Shown: positions 36,337-48,563, counted from the first letter of the stretch. The stretch is DNA of 64,000 bases from Cyrtodaria siliqua (GCA_037043455.1 JAWPHD010001126.1:62001-126000); one strand, 5' to 3'. The notes: generated from the letters alone by a model not told the origin. A program made the numbers and translations.

Positions 36337-36532
36337 CAGTAAAACCTCTATAAACCAGACACTTGTTTTTAAAACCTGATGTGTTGTAAATGCTGGGGGC
36401 TGCTTAAAACAGGCTGAAAGTAATACAGAAAGCTCATATAGGAGCTTTCTGTATTACTATCTGCCTACATTAAGCTGTAACCTGTCTTACAAAACACATT
36501 CTTATATTTCTGGTTTAGAGAGGTTTTAGTGA
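36337..36532. mobile_element. Tc1/mariner/pogo-like MITE with internal 17-bp hairpin
   Basis: The left end cagtaaaacctctataaacc and right end ggtttagagaggttttag are inverted near-matches. TA precedes the left end (36335-36336). A perfect 17-bp stem (36419-36435 with 36442-36458, agtaatacagaaagctc) with a 6-base loop sits in the middle. Confidence 0.65.
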
Positions 36533-36891
36533 AAATCTTTTTAATATTGAACAAAATATATTGTCTTGTTGACACTTTTGTGAAGTCTGAATGTTGTGCT
36601 CTAGCCATTTCAGCCATTAACAAGGCAATGCAAGCACAATGCAACCTTGAGGTTCAGGTAATAAGGACCCTAATACCTCTATTTTAATATAGAATTTAGG
36701 ATGTAAAATTTAGCAACTGGTATAGCTGTCTAGAACTTTTATTCCAGCATGATCACATTAAATTGAGAAATGACATCTGTCACATAGAGACAAAATCGGT
36801 CAGTCCAGTGTCCTCTGTTGAATCATCGCAGGGACAAAGTCTCGGTCAAGGTGGTATCAAAGTCGAGTGCATTCTCTAGTCACAGGAACCT
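36533..36891. other. non-coding 3' flank of the transposase-OTU gene
   Basis: Follows the predicted stop codon at 36892-36894. No other feature is seen. Confidence 0.35.
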
Positions 36892-37401
36892 CTAATCTGC
36901 ACCAGTAGCTGGTAGCTGCAACAAGAATTATTTCAATTTAGAACATATCATGCGGTATGAGGGCGTACTAATATTGTATTAGTTTGTATTTCACTAGTGC
37001 TGACGATATTACATAACTTGAACAAAGCATGCAGCCTTGTTTGTATTGTTTTCATGTGTAATCAAATTTAAAAACTCAGGAAATATGAAATGAATGAAAT
37101 TTGCCAACTTTGTGACCTTTGATCAGAAGTTTATGTGCTTATAAGTTAGAGCAAACAACATACCTTAAATTTGTAGTAGCACCTAGACCCTGCCATTTTA
37201 AGTTCCGGTACTTGTATTATTTCCAAAACGTCTTCCGGAATTATACTATGCTGCAACTCAGTCATACTCCACAGATCCTTCTTCTTTCTGGTAAAGAAGT
37301 TGACCATCGGCCAGTCAGCAACCTTTAAAAAAGTAACAAATTTGTATATAAAAATGAAGGAGATTTAAATAATAATTAACCCTTTCTCTGCCATAGGCGA
37401 C

Positions 37402-37485
37402 ATCGCAAAACAGTGAAGTCCCTGATCAGACACTGCATTTGAAGGTGATGTCTGATCAGGGACTTTACTGTTTTGCAACAAAATG
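37402..37485. repeat. hairpin repeat in an intron
   Basis: gcaaaacagtgaagtccctg (from about 37404) pairs with cagggactttactgttttgc (about 37455-37478). A related word, ctggactttgctgttttgc, occurs near 37819. Confidence 0.6.
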
Positions 37486-38274
37486 TATTCATAATGTTGG
37501 TGTTTCTACAACCGGTTTGAATTTGGCTCCGAAACCATTAAGTACTGCTTATGAAGACCATGGAATAGTCAGAATTCATGGACTTGAAAACTGGAATAAT
37601 GAAAATGAAAAACAACTCTATATCCCCCTCCAATGGTGGCATAAAAATACATGTTCATGTACATTATAATGTGGTTTTATTCATTTAACAAATGATTGTA
37701 ACTAATCAAATCCATACAGCCTCATCAAATCAGGAAAGTCTTTGCATATGTTACATGAAATAAAAGTTATTGATGTTTTTTCATGCGAAAAGGAACTTAA
37801 TAATCCTAGAGGTCTGATCTGGACTTTGCTGTTTTGCTTAGTACTATTTGGATGTCAATAGTTTTGAAGGGAACAGCATAGGCAGTGATCAGACCTTGTA
37901 GATATGCCATTTGCCAAAACCATAAGGATGTTTTTCACACAAGACAATGTGGATTATTTTTTTGCAGACAAATGCAAGTATCAAAACATTAATTAAAACA
38001 ACCCAAACTAAACAAGCTTCAACTAAAAACAGGGTTCCTTCAGATCAGTTTTTGTCCTTGTGAAGATAGCCTAGCTTGTGCCTTGTCACTGCTAAACACA
38101 TTACATACTGTGAAATCAACAATTTTCGGCGGTATTACTGCAGGTGTTCGAAATTAATACTGCGTGATACGTAAATTAATCAATTGATATACTATTAATC
38201 TGTAAAAGGGAGATCCTTCAAAAGCAAGAAAGTCAATCCATGTAGAGAAAATTGCAGACTCGGTTTTATTGAGT

Positions 38275-38625
38275 ATATTCATGCGTAGTAATAAGAGATG
38301 CAACACTACTCAAGCCCCCTAGCACCGGCTTAAGCGGTATTCAATTTTCAATCTAAACTTCTTGAAATTCATGATTTTATTGGTTTTATTGAGTCTGTTC
38401 ATGCGTAGTAATTGTTCATGCGTAGTAATAAGAGATGCAACACTACTCATGCCCCCTAGCACCGGCTTAAGCGGTATTCAATTTTCAATCCTAAACTTCT
38501 TGAAATTCATGATTTTATTGGTTTTATTGAGTCTGTTCATGCGTAGTAATTGTTCATGCGTAGTAATACGAGATGCAACACTACTCATGCCCCCTAGCAC
38601 CGGCTTAAGCGGTATTCAATTTTCA
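38275..38625. repeat. 137-bp tandem repeat x 2.6
   Basis: gagatgcaacactactca recurs at 38295, 38432 and 38570. It lies in the intron between the 58-nt and 159-nt exons. Forward frames across it are repeat artefacts. Confidence 0.9.
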
Positions 38626-39082
38626 AAGAAACGAAACATAAACCATGCATCAATAAAATCACTTACGACTGCAGGAAATACCTCTAAGCCATGCATCACA
38701 GAAACATATGTTCCTGTGGCGTAACTGTTGACAAAAACACACACAGATACATGTGCATTTATAAAAGCCATAAAGAGAGGATGCAGAAGATCAACCAAAT
38801 GATGTGTGAATTAATAATATATACAGCCAGACAGACAAAAAGACTGCATAATAGGTAGAAACAAAACATATTAGGTGATTAAATCAGATGAACATGAAAT
38901 TTGCTAAATTAGCAATGGAAGGAATGTTGAGCACAACATAAAGCAAAATGAACCAACTGTCCACGCAAATAATATTATTAACATATTGTAAGTTGGACTT
39001 GCCCTCTTGGAATTTCTTCAATAAATATGTTTTTTTAAAGTATGGTAAATACCCTAATAAATCATATACTTACATATCAAAG

Positions 39083-39149
39083 GCTTGGTGCAAATCTATT
39101 GTAACTCCTTCACAAATGTGAATGAGTTACAATAATTTTGCACCAAGCC
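39083..39149. repeat. hairpin (about 31-bp arms)
   Basis: ggcttggtgcaaatctattg pairs with caataattttgcaccaagcc around a short loop near 39115. Intronic. Confidence 0.75.
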
Positions 39150-39610
39150 ATCGATGTGTGTAATTGGAACAACTCTATATTCGAGTCATTTTTGTTATTT
39201 ATTGAAACATAAAAGGCATATCATACACTCTAAATTAAAAAAAAAATGTATTTCTTACTGTGCACTTAGTGCTTTCACTGCAATATATAACGTATTACTA
39301 GTTTTACATTAAGCATACTTACTTCAAAATTGCATTGGTCATCAAAGCCTCGTCTTCTTCAGATACTTTGTCCGGAACCTCCATGTCGGAAGAGGACCGG
39401 CTAAAATGCATAAAAAATCACGTTGATAGTTTTTCTAAAACATACAATTCTTTCAAACAGAAACAAAACTCACTTTTATATGGATTTCAAAAGACATATA
39501 TGTAGACATGTGCATAATGTAACGGATTGAATAAAGTGTTTATGAACATCTGGGATTCTCTTGTACTTACTTCATAGCTCCTGGGGACGATGTCCGTAAC
39601 AGTGATAAGG

Positions 39611-40937
39611 GCGTCTGAGCATCAGTAGTGATCTGGTCAGAAACAATGGCCTGGTCGTCTGTCATCTGAGCATCAGTAGTGATCTGGTCAGAAACGCTGG
39701 CCTGGTCGTCTGTCATCTGAGCATCAGTAGTGATCTGGTCAGAAACAATGACCTGGTCGTCTGTCATCTGAGCATCAGTAGTGATCTGGTCAGAAACAAT
39801 GGCCTGGTCGTCTGTCATCTGAGCATCAGTAGTGATCTGGTCAGAAACGCTGGCCTGGTCCTCTGTCATCTGAGCATCAGTAGTGATCGGGTCAGAAACG
39901 CTGGCCTGGTCCTCTGTCATCTGAGCATCAGTAGTGATCTGGTCAGACACGCTGGCCTGGTCCTCTGTCATCTGAGCATCAGTAGTGATCGTGTCAGAAA
40001 CGCTGGCCTGGTCGTCTGGCATCTGAGCATCAGTAGTGATCTGGTCAGAAACGCTGGCCTGGTCGTCTGGCATCTGAGCATCAGTAATGATCTGGTCAGA
40101 AACAATGGCCTGGTCCTCTGGCATCTGAGCATCAGTAGTGATCTGGTCAGAAACGCTGGCCTGGTCCTCTGTCATCTGAGCATCAGTAGTGATCGGGTCA
40201 GAAACGCTGGCCTGGTCGTCTGGCATCTGAGCATCAGTAGTGATCTGGTCAGAAACAATGGTCTGGTCGTCTGGCATCTGAGCATCAGTAGTGATCTGGT
40301 CAGAAACGCTGGCCTGGTCCTCTGTCATCTGAGCATCAGTAGTGATCGGGTCAGAAACGCTGGCCTGGTCCTCTGTCATCTGAGCATCAGTAGTGATCGG
40401 GTCAGAAACGCTGGCCTGGTCGTCTGGCATCTGAGCATCAGTAGTGATCTGGTCAGACACGCTGGCCTGGTCGTCTGGCATCTGAGCATCAGTAATGATC
40501 TGGTCAGAAACAATGGCCTGGTCCTCTGGCATCTGAGCATCAGTAGTGATTTGGTCAGAAACGCTGGCCTGGTCCTCTGTCATCTGAGCATCAGTAGTGA
40601 TCGGGTCAGAAACGCTGGCCTGGTCGTCTGGCATCTGAGCATCAGTAGTGATCTGGTCAGAAACAATGGCCTGGTCGTCTGGCATCTGAGCATCAGTAGT
40701 GATCTGGTCAGAAACGCTGGCCTGGTCCTCTGTCATCTGAGCATCAGTAGTGATCGGGTCAGAAACGCTGGCCTGGTCGTCTGGCATCTGAGCATCAGTA
40801 GTGATCTGGTCAGAAACGCTGGCCTGGTCGTCTGGCATCTGAGCATCAGTAGTGATCTGGTCAGAAACGCTGGCCTGGTCGTCTGGCATCTGAGCATCAG
40901 TAGTGATCTGGTCAGAAACGCTGGCCTGGTCGTCTAC
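39611..40937 (-). repeat. 51-bp coding minisatellite, 26 units
   Basis: Each unit encodes a variant of DDQASVSDQITTDAQMP. Variants (QA/TI, SD-Q/P/T, MP/MT) recur with an 8-unit period (for example units 8-11 and 16-19), implying block duplication. All units are in frame. Confidence 0.95.
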
Positions 40938-41825
40938 CTCGGGCATCTGATCATCGCCAAGCTGTTGAATAATAATGTTCATCATGCTGGCGTTGATCAT
41001 GGAGTCTTGTTCATCATAGTCATCTTCTAATGTAAACAATGGGGACATTGCTTCAACTTCATCGGGGTAGGATTGATCAGGACAATTTTCTTCTGGACCA
41101 GTCTTCAAAAGAGGCACGAAGTGGTTTGGTCGCCAATCACGTTCTGGAATGTTGACTCCATTAGTGTTGCTCCACATAATATAAACCTTGGCCTTGCCCA
41201 GATCGCTCAGAAGAAAAGGTAAGAAACTTCTGTGCAGGTCATTCCTCATCGTTTTTCCACCATACAGGGGATAAATGGAGACAACCTCCGTTTTAAGCAC
41301 GTTGGCCAAGGCCGCCATCTGCCATGCGCCCATATACCGACCACTCCGACACAAATCAAGAACCTCCGCTCGGAAAATTCTCTGCACAGCCACTCCAGAC
41401 AACTTCTGTGCATAATACTGTTCAGAGAACATGGCAAACTGTACGGCTACATCGCCATGAGCAGAAGAATTGCATCCATTGGTCAGGAAATTGTCATCCA
41501 AGTAATTATCTTCATGCCTGACAAGCTCATCGATAATCCGAGCTCTCATCTCCAGGTGATTGTTTTCATGTCCATACACTAGCAGACTAGCGCATCTTGG
41601 CAGACAATTGCCATCACCATACACTATGCACGGATATAACCCACCGGCTGACTGATCTTCTGGTATCAAACCTAGAGCACTTTGGTCCATGGTTCTCTTG
41701 TGGGTGAGAAACGTTACTTCAGGCAGCTGTGGCAGAGCCTCTAGTTCAGTTAGTGCTATAATTTGCTGCAAGTCATCATATATCTGACAAGAAGACAATT
41801 TTCCCCAAAGCTGCTGTGATGGTGA

Positions 41826-42440
41826 ATGCATAGTTGTCTTGGATACGGAGGTCGGTGTGGTCTTGGATCTGAAGGCCGGAGTGGTCTTGGATCTGGATGC
41901 CGGAGTGGTCTTAGATGTGGACACTGGAGTGGTCTTGGATCTAGAAGCCCGAGTGATCTTAGATGTAGACGCCAAAGTGGTTTTGGTTGTGGACGCCGGA
42001 GTGGTCTTGGGTCTAGATGCCCCAGTGGACTTGGTTGTGGACTCTGGAAGGGTCTTGGATGTGGACACGGGAGTGGTCTTGACTCTAGAAGCCCGAGTGG
42101 TCTTAGATGTGGACTCAGGAGTGGTCTTGGTTGTTGATGCCGGAGTGGTCTTGGATCTAGATGCCCCAGTGGTCTCGGATGTGGACGCTGGAATGGTCTT
42201 GGATGTGGACGCCGGAGTGGTCTTGGATGTGGACACAGGAGTGGTCTTGGATCTAGAAGACCGAGTGGTCTTAGATGTGGACGCTGGAATGGTCTTGGAT
42301 GTGGATGCTGGAATGGTCTTGGATGTAGACGCCGGAGTGGTTTTGGATGTAGACGCCGGTGTTGTCTTTGATGTGGACGCCAGAGTGGTCTTAGATATGG
42401 ATGCCGGTGTTGTCTTTGATCTTGAGGCCGGTGAGGTTTT
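41826..42440 (-). repeat. 24-bp-type coding repeat (Ser/Thr/Pro-rich linker)
   Basis: Encodes about 25 variants of KTTPASTS between the transposase-like region and the OTU domain. The opposite strand stays open through the repeat; that frame is an artefact. Confidence 0.9.
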
Positions 42441-44967
42441 AGAGTCTTTTGATGTCAGATTCTTGGATGGCTTCAACAACCGTGGTTCAAAAGCTCCAGT
42501 GTAGGATTTGTTGGGGCAATCTTCTGTCTGGCCATTGATGCACAGTATGCAGTAACAGGACAGCTTCTTCACTAACAACTTGTATGGCGAATCGGGGATG
42601 TTGACCACCTGATGCAGTTTTCGGCAACCTTGAAGTGTTGTGACGTTTGTGACCTTTCTATCTCTGTTTATATCACCTGGCTTCACAAGGAAGAATCGTC
42701 TCTTAGAGCCAACTTCATCCAAACAGAGATTTGTAGAGCACCATGTGAACATGTCATCTGCGTCGGACACAACCACCTTCCGTCCAAGTACAGCCATGTC
42801 GACAGCTCTATTAACACAACCAACCTCTCCATCACACTCGGATTTACCGTGATCAGATCCAAAGAAATTTCTCTCGATCGGAATAGTTTTCAGGCTTAGA
42901 TCCGCAAACGATCCCTTGCCCTTATATTGGGACGCACATCCATCGGAGAAGGCGATCAGTTTTGAAAAAACTATCCCTTTTTCCTCCAAGTACTGTACCG
43001 ATTTCATAAAGAAATGGTCAACAGCATGGTAGTCGTGGCCGTTGTCATCGCTGATAAATACTAGCGAGTTCCTCACAATCATGTCAGGAACATTGGGTGA
43101 GTGATAGAAACAAACCACAGGGTGGATTGTGATTTGTCGGGCAGTGAAGAATGCCGACTTGGCCTCGTCTTGGTACCTGACGGTTCTATTTTTGCCAAAG
43201 TCAAGTGTAAGCAGGACACAGTCTGTGGGCAGGTTTTTCTTCGCTTCGGCAAACTGCCTCTGTTGCCACTGCCCGACAAATAAGTGTTTTCCAAAGCTGG
43301 TACCCTGCACAGGCGCATCAACATCTGTCTGAAGCTCCTTGATCATGTTGGATACTCTTTCTCGTTTGCTCTTCAATACTCGTCTAGCCTTCCCATCCTC
43401 CACCACTCTCTCCCAGCGATTCCAGGTCACCATTGTGTCTTCTTGTATTGTTCCAAGGTGGTCTGCTAATCTGGAGTCTTTGCACTTCTCACACATCTGA
43501 AAGATGCATTTCGCATCATGAAAACGAAGTGCATCACTCTTGCGACACATTACAACATTCAGAAGTTCGTCAAAGTCTTTGGGGGCCTTTCCTGCACTGA
43601 TTCTGCGAAGAGCTCGTAATTTGTAACTGATATTCTGGCATATTGTGCATACACAGTATATCCAATGGCGGTGGGTCAGGATTCTTTGGCCTGAGAGTCG
43701 TGAACTTTGTAAATCCCATCTTAAGTGCTGTGTTTTCTTTTTTGAATAGTCTGTATGCCCCTATCAAGGTTATTTGCATAACGTAGCCGGGCCCATGTTT
43801 GTTAGCGTACCTCTTCTGAGGTAATGGTGTTGAAATGTCTCCCCTCATGTAGAAGTGTTTTGCTAGAAAATCAGTCTTTGGTGTGGCTCGTACATACTTT
43901 TGTTTGATACGTGTGACCAAGTTTTTCCTTGTTATTTCTGGTTCTTGGGATACACATGGTGTCTGATGTGTGGTTTCCATTGTGTGTTCTGTGTCCTCGT
44001 CAATCTTCTGTTTCTTCTCAGAGTCCATGAGATCCATGGCAGCTTTTCGTTTTCTTGGTGTTGTGTTCTTGATGAGACATTTGATGACGGTCGCAAATTT
44101 TTGTGGTGTGGTGGGGAGAGAGATTCTTGTTTTAGATGTGACGTTGTAAAGTGTTTTCAACGACTGATATCCTGTTTGACCTTTGTCTGGTGAAGCTTTC
44201 CTGAACTGAATTTTCTTTCTAGCTTTCCTTTCTTTGTCCTTGCGTCGGATCCAGACTTTCTTTTGCGATGACAAAGTTGCTCTATATTTTCTTTTGGACT
44301 CTGACCATTGTTTGCGCTTTTGAGATGTTTCAGCCCTTGTCTTTGCTTTTGGATTTTCTTTCTGTTTTTCTGCTGTGGTTGGACATTCCTGGAGTTCAGC
44401 ATTGGCCGCCTTCTTCTTGAGGTTTTCCCTGAATTTTTTTTGGCGTAATTTGGCCTTTTCCCTTTGTTGTTTCATTTTTTCTGGGTCCGCCTTAACTCTT
44501 TGCCTGTAGTCCTTGCTTCTATCTTTTTGTAATGCCAGGTACTCGCCATAAAGCTTCTTATTAGTTTCTTTCAAGTTGTGCCTGTACAAAGTTGATGGGA
44601 CCTGAAAGAAAAGAATATGTGTTGTATGCTAAAAGAATACTAGGAAAACAGAAAGTTTTAACAAAACCGATAATAAGAGCAGTGTTAACTCTTTGCATAC
44701 TAGCAGCAATTTCAAGAAAGTTGATGTCTTGCACCAGTTTGGATCCAGATCAGGGCACACAAAATGTGGGGCCTGAAGTTGTATGCATACTGTTTGACCC
44801 TTAGATTACTGCACAAAATCAGGATTAGAAATGTGTATTTTCCAAAATGTAGCAGAGTAAAAAGAGCAAATTAAAATCTCTTAAGCATGCAAAGGGTTAA
44901 GTGACGCAATATTGACACAAAGAAGTCTAGGATCGAATTAACCAACACATTATCTACTTTGAAAAAA

Positions 44968-45460
44968 TTGGGCATGGGTCTCCTTATAAATATGACGTGT
45001 TTTTCTTTCTTTTTTATACTTATCGAAAGTTGGTGATAAGGCATAAATTTTGAGAGGGGGTGGGGATAGGTTGTTCGTTTATTATGAAAACGCCTCCCCC
45101 TTGCTATTTGATAGAATTCTCACCTAAGAAAAAATTGGGCATGGGTCTCCCTATATGACGTGTTTTTCTTTCGTTTTTTATAAAGGCCTATCGAAAGTTG
45201 GGGATAATGCAGAAATTTTGAGAGGGGGTGAGGATAGGTAGTTCGTTTATTATGAAATCACCTCCCTCTTGCTATTCGATAGAATTCTCACCTAAGAAAA
45301 AATTGGGCATGGGTCTCCCTATATGACGTGTTTTTCTTTCGTTTTTAGAAGGCCTATCGAAAGTTGGGGATAAGGCAGAAATTTTGAGAGAGGGTGGGGA
45401 TAGGTGGTTCATTTATCCTAATGAAAACACCTCCCTCTCTCTATTCGATAGAATGATACA
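44968..45460. repeat. 167-bp tandem repeat x 3 in intron 1
   Basis: ttgggcatgggtctcc recurs at 44968, 45135 and 45303, followed by gacgtgtttttctttc and atcgaaagttggggataa. Confidence 0.9.
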
Positions 45461-45539
45461 TTAACAAAAGTCAACTCACCTCTGTGTCACACATCGATTA
45501 AGTTTTCTTTCAATCAATGCATGTCATATAGCACAAAAC

Positions 45540-46110
45540 ATGTATAGATGCCCAATTTTCCGTCCATCAATAACATTAGCAAACATAACGTTAGCAAAAT
45601 AAATGTCCATTTGTTACGTTTGCAAGTTCAAATGTTGTCCAAAAATAACGTTAGCACATTTGTATATATTAACCTTGTTAAATAACATTTCACTGGAAAG
45701 ACATGTATACGTTGACCATGCCTTAATTTTAATGCACTACAATCGCTTACATACAGTCACCATTAAGCATAGTATTATCATTATTCTGCATTCTGTCCAA
45801 CAATAACATTAGCAACGAAACGCTAGCAAATAAATTCCATCCATCCGTTACGCTAGCACAGCAAATTCCGTCCATCTGTAACGTTTGAAAATATAAAACA
45901 TGTCCTCGCAGTAACACTAGCAAAGAAACGGTTGTCCGAAAATAACGTTCGCAATGGCATTGCCGTAAATGGATACATACGACAACTTTCGGTTTCGGTA
46001 AGCATAACGGGAAGTCCAAACTTGTGTAAACAATCGAGAAAAGGCATGAAATAAGATCAGAATTTGACAAAACAGTAGTACCCGTGCTAACGTTACACTT
46101 TGCTAGCGTC
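45540..46110. repeat. cluster of TAACGTTAGC / TCCGTCCA words
   Basis: Degenerate ataacgttagcaaa and ttccgtccatc words occur about ten times, including aacattagc, aacgctagc and aacactagc variants. It lies just upstream of the transposase-OTU gene's main exon, in intron 1. Similar words appear at 35.4-36.0 kb and 46.87 kb. Confidence 0.7.
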
Positions 46111-46210
46111 ATTTGCACAGGACAGAACACGATCACATCATTATTCAAGTGTCATTACGTACATTTGATCGTCCAGGAACAGCATTGTCATCATCCACAT
46201 AGGCCGACAT

Positions 46211-47029
46211 TTTGCTTTCTGCAATGCATGCTGGGTAATAGCGCGTGATTTGAAAAATTCGGTAATTTTCCATTGTGCAATCGTTATGCGGTTTCTTGGA
46301 CAGAAAAAGATTCCGTAACGCTCGCAAATTAAATATTCAACTTACCGTCTACATCGATGAAAATTAGATCATTGAGTGCACATTCAATACACGTTATTGA
46401 GCAAACTGTTGCGTCTGCCGATATTCATTTCCGGTGATACACAGCATTACACACACACACACAGCCACAATACATATGCAATCGTTACGCAGGACACATA
46501 GACAGAAAAAAATGTATCGCCGACATTGGATGATATTATGAATAAATAAACAAAAGTATCATATATATGCATTTGATACTGTATATTTCTTGAACAGTTG
46601 AATTTGTAGAATGTTTTATTACATTGAACATATAACTTTGTGGTGTGAGTTTTATATGAAACGTCAATAAACTGGTGATCATTAATGACTTGGGAGTATA
46701 GTCCGTCCCATAAGGGCTTTGTTGACCCAAAATTGATACAATTTTATACAAAAGCAACAACACACATTTATAAATATTTTATTCATTTTATAAACAGTGA
46801 TTTGTTTCATCAAAATGTAGATACATTTTCAGACATCGTGTACAGATAATTATAATATTGACAAATTCAAAGTTTCCGTCCATGTAACACTAGCAAAAAT
46901 GAAATCTGCCATATACATGCAAATTCAACTGCTTAAAACAATGTATATTCTTAATAAGAACTAGAAATATCAATGAAGTTGATAAATACCCCGGACAGCA
47001 CCTCGACACAGTTATCACATGTAATTTGT
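46211..47029. other. 5' flank of the transposase-OTU gene
   Basis: A donor-like acg|gtaagttg at about 46346 on the minus strand could end an untranslated first exon. An (ac)n run is at 46448-46462. Otherwise nothing is recognised. Confidence 0.35.
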
Positions 47030-47387
47030 ATAAAAATTGGAAGGTAAATATGGCAAAGTTCCATAACTCTGCTAAAAATTACCAAACAGGAACAGGATTA
47101 CAGCATGCACAACTAGGCTTAGTATCCATCATTGCTGTGAAGTTTCATGAAATTCTGACCAATGGTTTACCGAGAAATAGTGTTCACAAGAAATGTCTAT
47201 AAAAATTTGAAGGTAAATATTTCAAAGTTCTGTAACTCTGCCAAAAATTACCGGACCGGAACAGGATTACAGCATGAACAACAAGGCATGGTATCCATCA
47301 TTCCTGAGAAGTTTCATGAAATTCTGACCAATGGCTTTCAAGAAATAGTGTTCACAAGAAATGTTTACAGACGGATGGACAGACAGC
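47030..47387. repeat. 170-bp direct repeat pair
   Basis: gaaggtaaatat at 47039 and 47209. Both copies share ggaacaggattacagcatg and aagtttcatgaaattctgac. They end in acggatggacagacag, a common mollusc-type repeat edge. Confidence 0.85.
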
Positions 47388-48563
47388 TTGAATCCAGTAT
47401 AGCCCCCATATACTTTGTATATAGGGGTATAAATACAAGAGACTATCATTCACTATACAAAACATATTGTATCATATTTGTTAATTAATCGATGGTATTG
47501 AAAAAGAAATGGTAACCCAAAACAAATTTCTTGTTTTTCTATATAAATCAAGCTCAAATCTTAAAACAGTTTGCACACATTTGAAAAATACACATTTGGC
47601 TACATTTCTATTTATTAAACCAAAAAATGTATGCTAACTGTTTTAAGATTGGAGCTCGATTTATAAAGGCCTCCAGCCCCTAAAACAACTGTGTCAACCA
47701 TATAGAGTGGGCAGGCAATACATATTGATGATATTCAAATAAACATCTAAATTGAGAGTTTATAATTTAACAAAAACAATTGAATCCAGTATAGCCCCCA
47801 TATACTTTGTATATAGGGGTATAAATACAAGAGACTATCATTCACTATACAAAACATATTGTATCATATTTGTTAATTAATCGATGGTATTGAAAAAGAA
47901 ATGGTAACCCAAAACAAATTTCTTGTTTTTCTATATAAATCAAGCTCAAATCTTAAAACAGTTTGCACACATTTGAAAAATACACATTTGGCTACATTTC
48001 TATTTATTAAACCAAAAAATGTATGCTAACTGTTTTAAGATTGGAGCTCGATTTATAAAGGCCTCCAGCCCCTAAAACAACTGTGTCAACCATATAGAGT
48101 GGGCAGGCAATACATATTGATGATATTCAAATAAACATCTAAATTGAGAGTTTATAATTTAACAAAAACAATTGAATCCAGTATAGCCCCCATATACTTT
48201 GTATATAGGGGTATAAATACAAGAGACTATCATTCACTATACAAAACATATTGTATCATATTTGTTAATTAATCGATGGTATTGAAAAAGAAATGGTAAC
48301 CCAAAACAAATTTCTTGTTTTTCTATATAAATCAAGCTCAAATCTTAAAACAGTTTGCACACATTTGAAAAATACACATTTGGCTACATTTCTATTTATT
48401 AAACCAAAAAATGTATGCTAACTGTTTTAAGATTGGAGCTCGATTTATAAAGGCCTCCAGCCCCTAAAACAACTGTGTCAACCATATAGAGTGGGCAGGC
48501 AATACATATTGATGATATTCAAATAAACATCTAAATTGAGAGTTTATAATTTAACAAAAACAA
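47388..48563. repeat. 392-bp tandem triplication
   Basis: ttgaatccagtatagccccc starts at 47388, 47780 and 48172. The three copies look essentially identical. Each contains an inverted pair (aaatcttaaaacagttt and aactgttttaagattgga). Confidence 0.95.

Larger units (their letters stand above)
36892..46210 (-). pseudogene. transposase-like / OTU-domain fusion gene with 26 acidic repeats
   Basis: Six exons join in phase: 46163-46210 (ATG, donor AAT|gtacgt), 39571-44601, 39323-39400, 38667-38724, 37164-37322 and 36892-36915 (TAG). The N-terminus is Lys/Arg-rich (about 150 residues). Then comes a zinc-ligand-like segment (WIYCVCTICQN) and a region with SDGCASQYKGKGSF and GSDHGKSECDGEVGC. I take the last to be an RNase-H/DDE-type transposase core because of its conserved Asp motifs and resemblance to uncharacterised invertebrate families. 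Next are Ser/Thr/Pro repeats (KTTPASTS, 41826-42440). An OTU protease domain follows (YGDGNCLPRCASLL, with presumed His in RDWRPNHFVPL), and then 26 copies of a 17-residue acidic repeat. One lesion is a frame change at about 43660-43700, between LRPKN and WIYCVC. A real indel or an assembly error would both fit. An upstream in-frame ATG (46273) is an alternative start. Confidence 0.65.

Noticed and set aside
38362..38724. Plus-strand frame with two copies of a hydrophobic LLVLLSLFMRSNCS peptide
   Set aside because: Arises from the 137-bp tandem repeat, which lies in an intron of the minus-strand gene.
40551..41030. Plus-strand frame reading HLSISSDLVRNAGLVV repeats
   Set aside because: Antisense of the 17-residue coding repeat.
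41826..42504. Plus-strand frames reading VVLDVDAG-type repeats
   Set aside because: Antisense shadow of the Ser/Thr/Pro repeat in the transposase-OTU gene, whose minus frame has domains on both sides.
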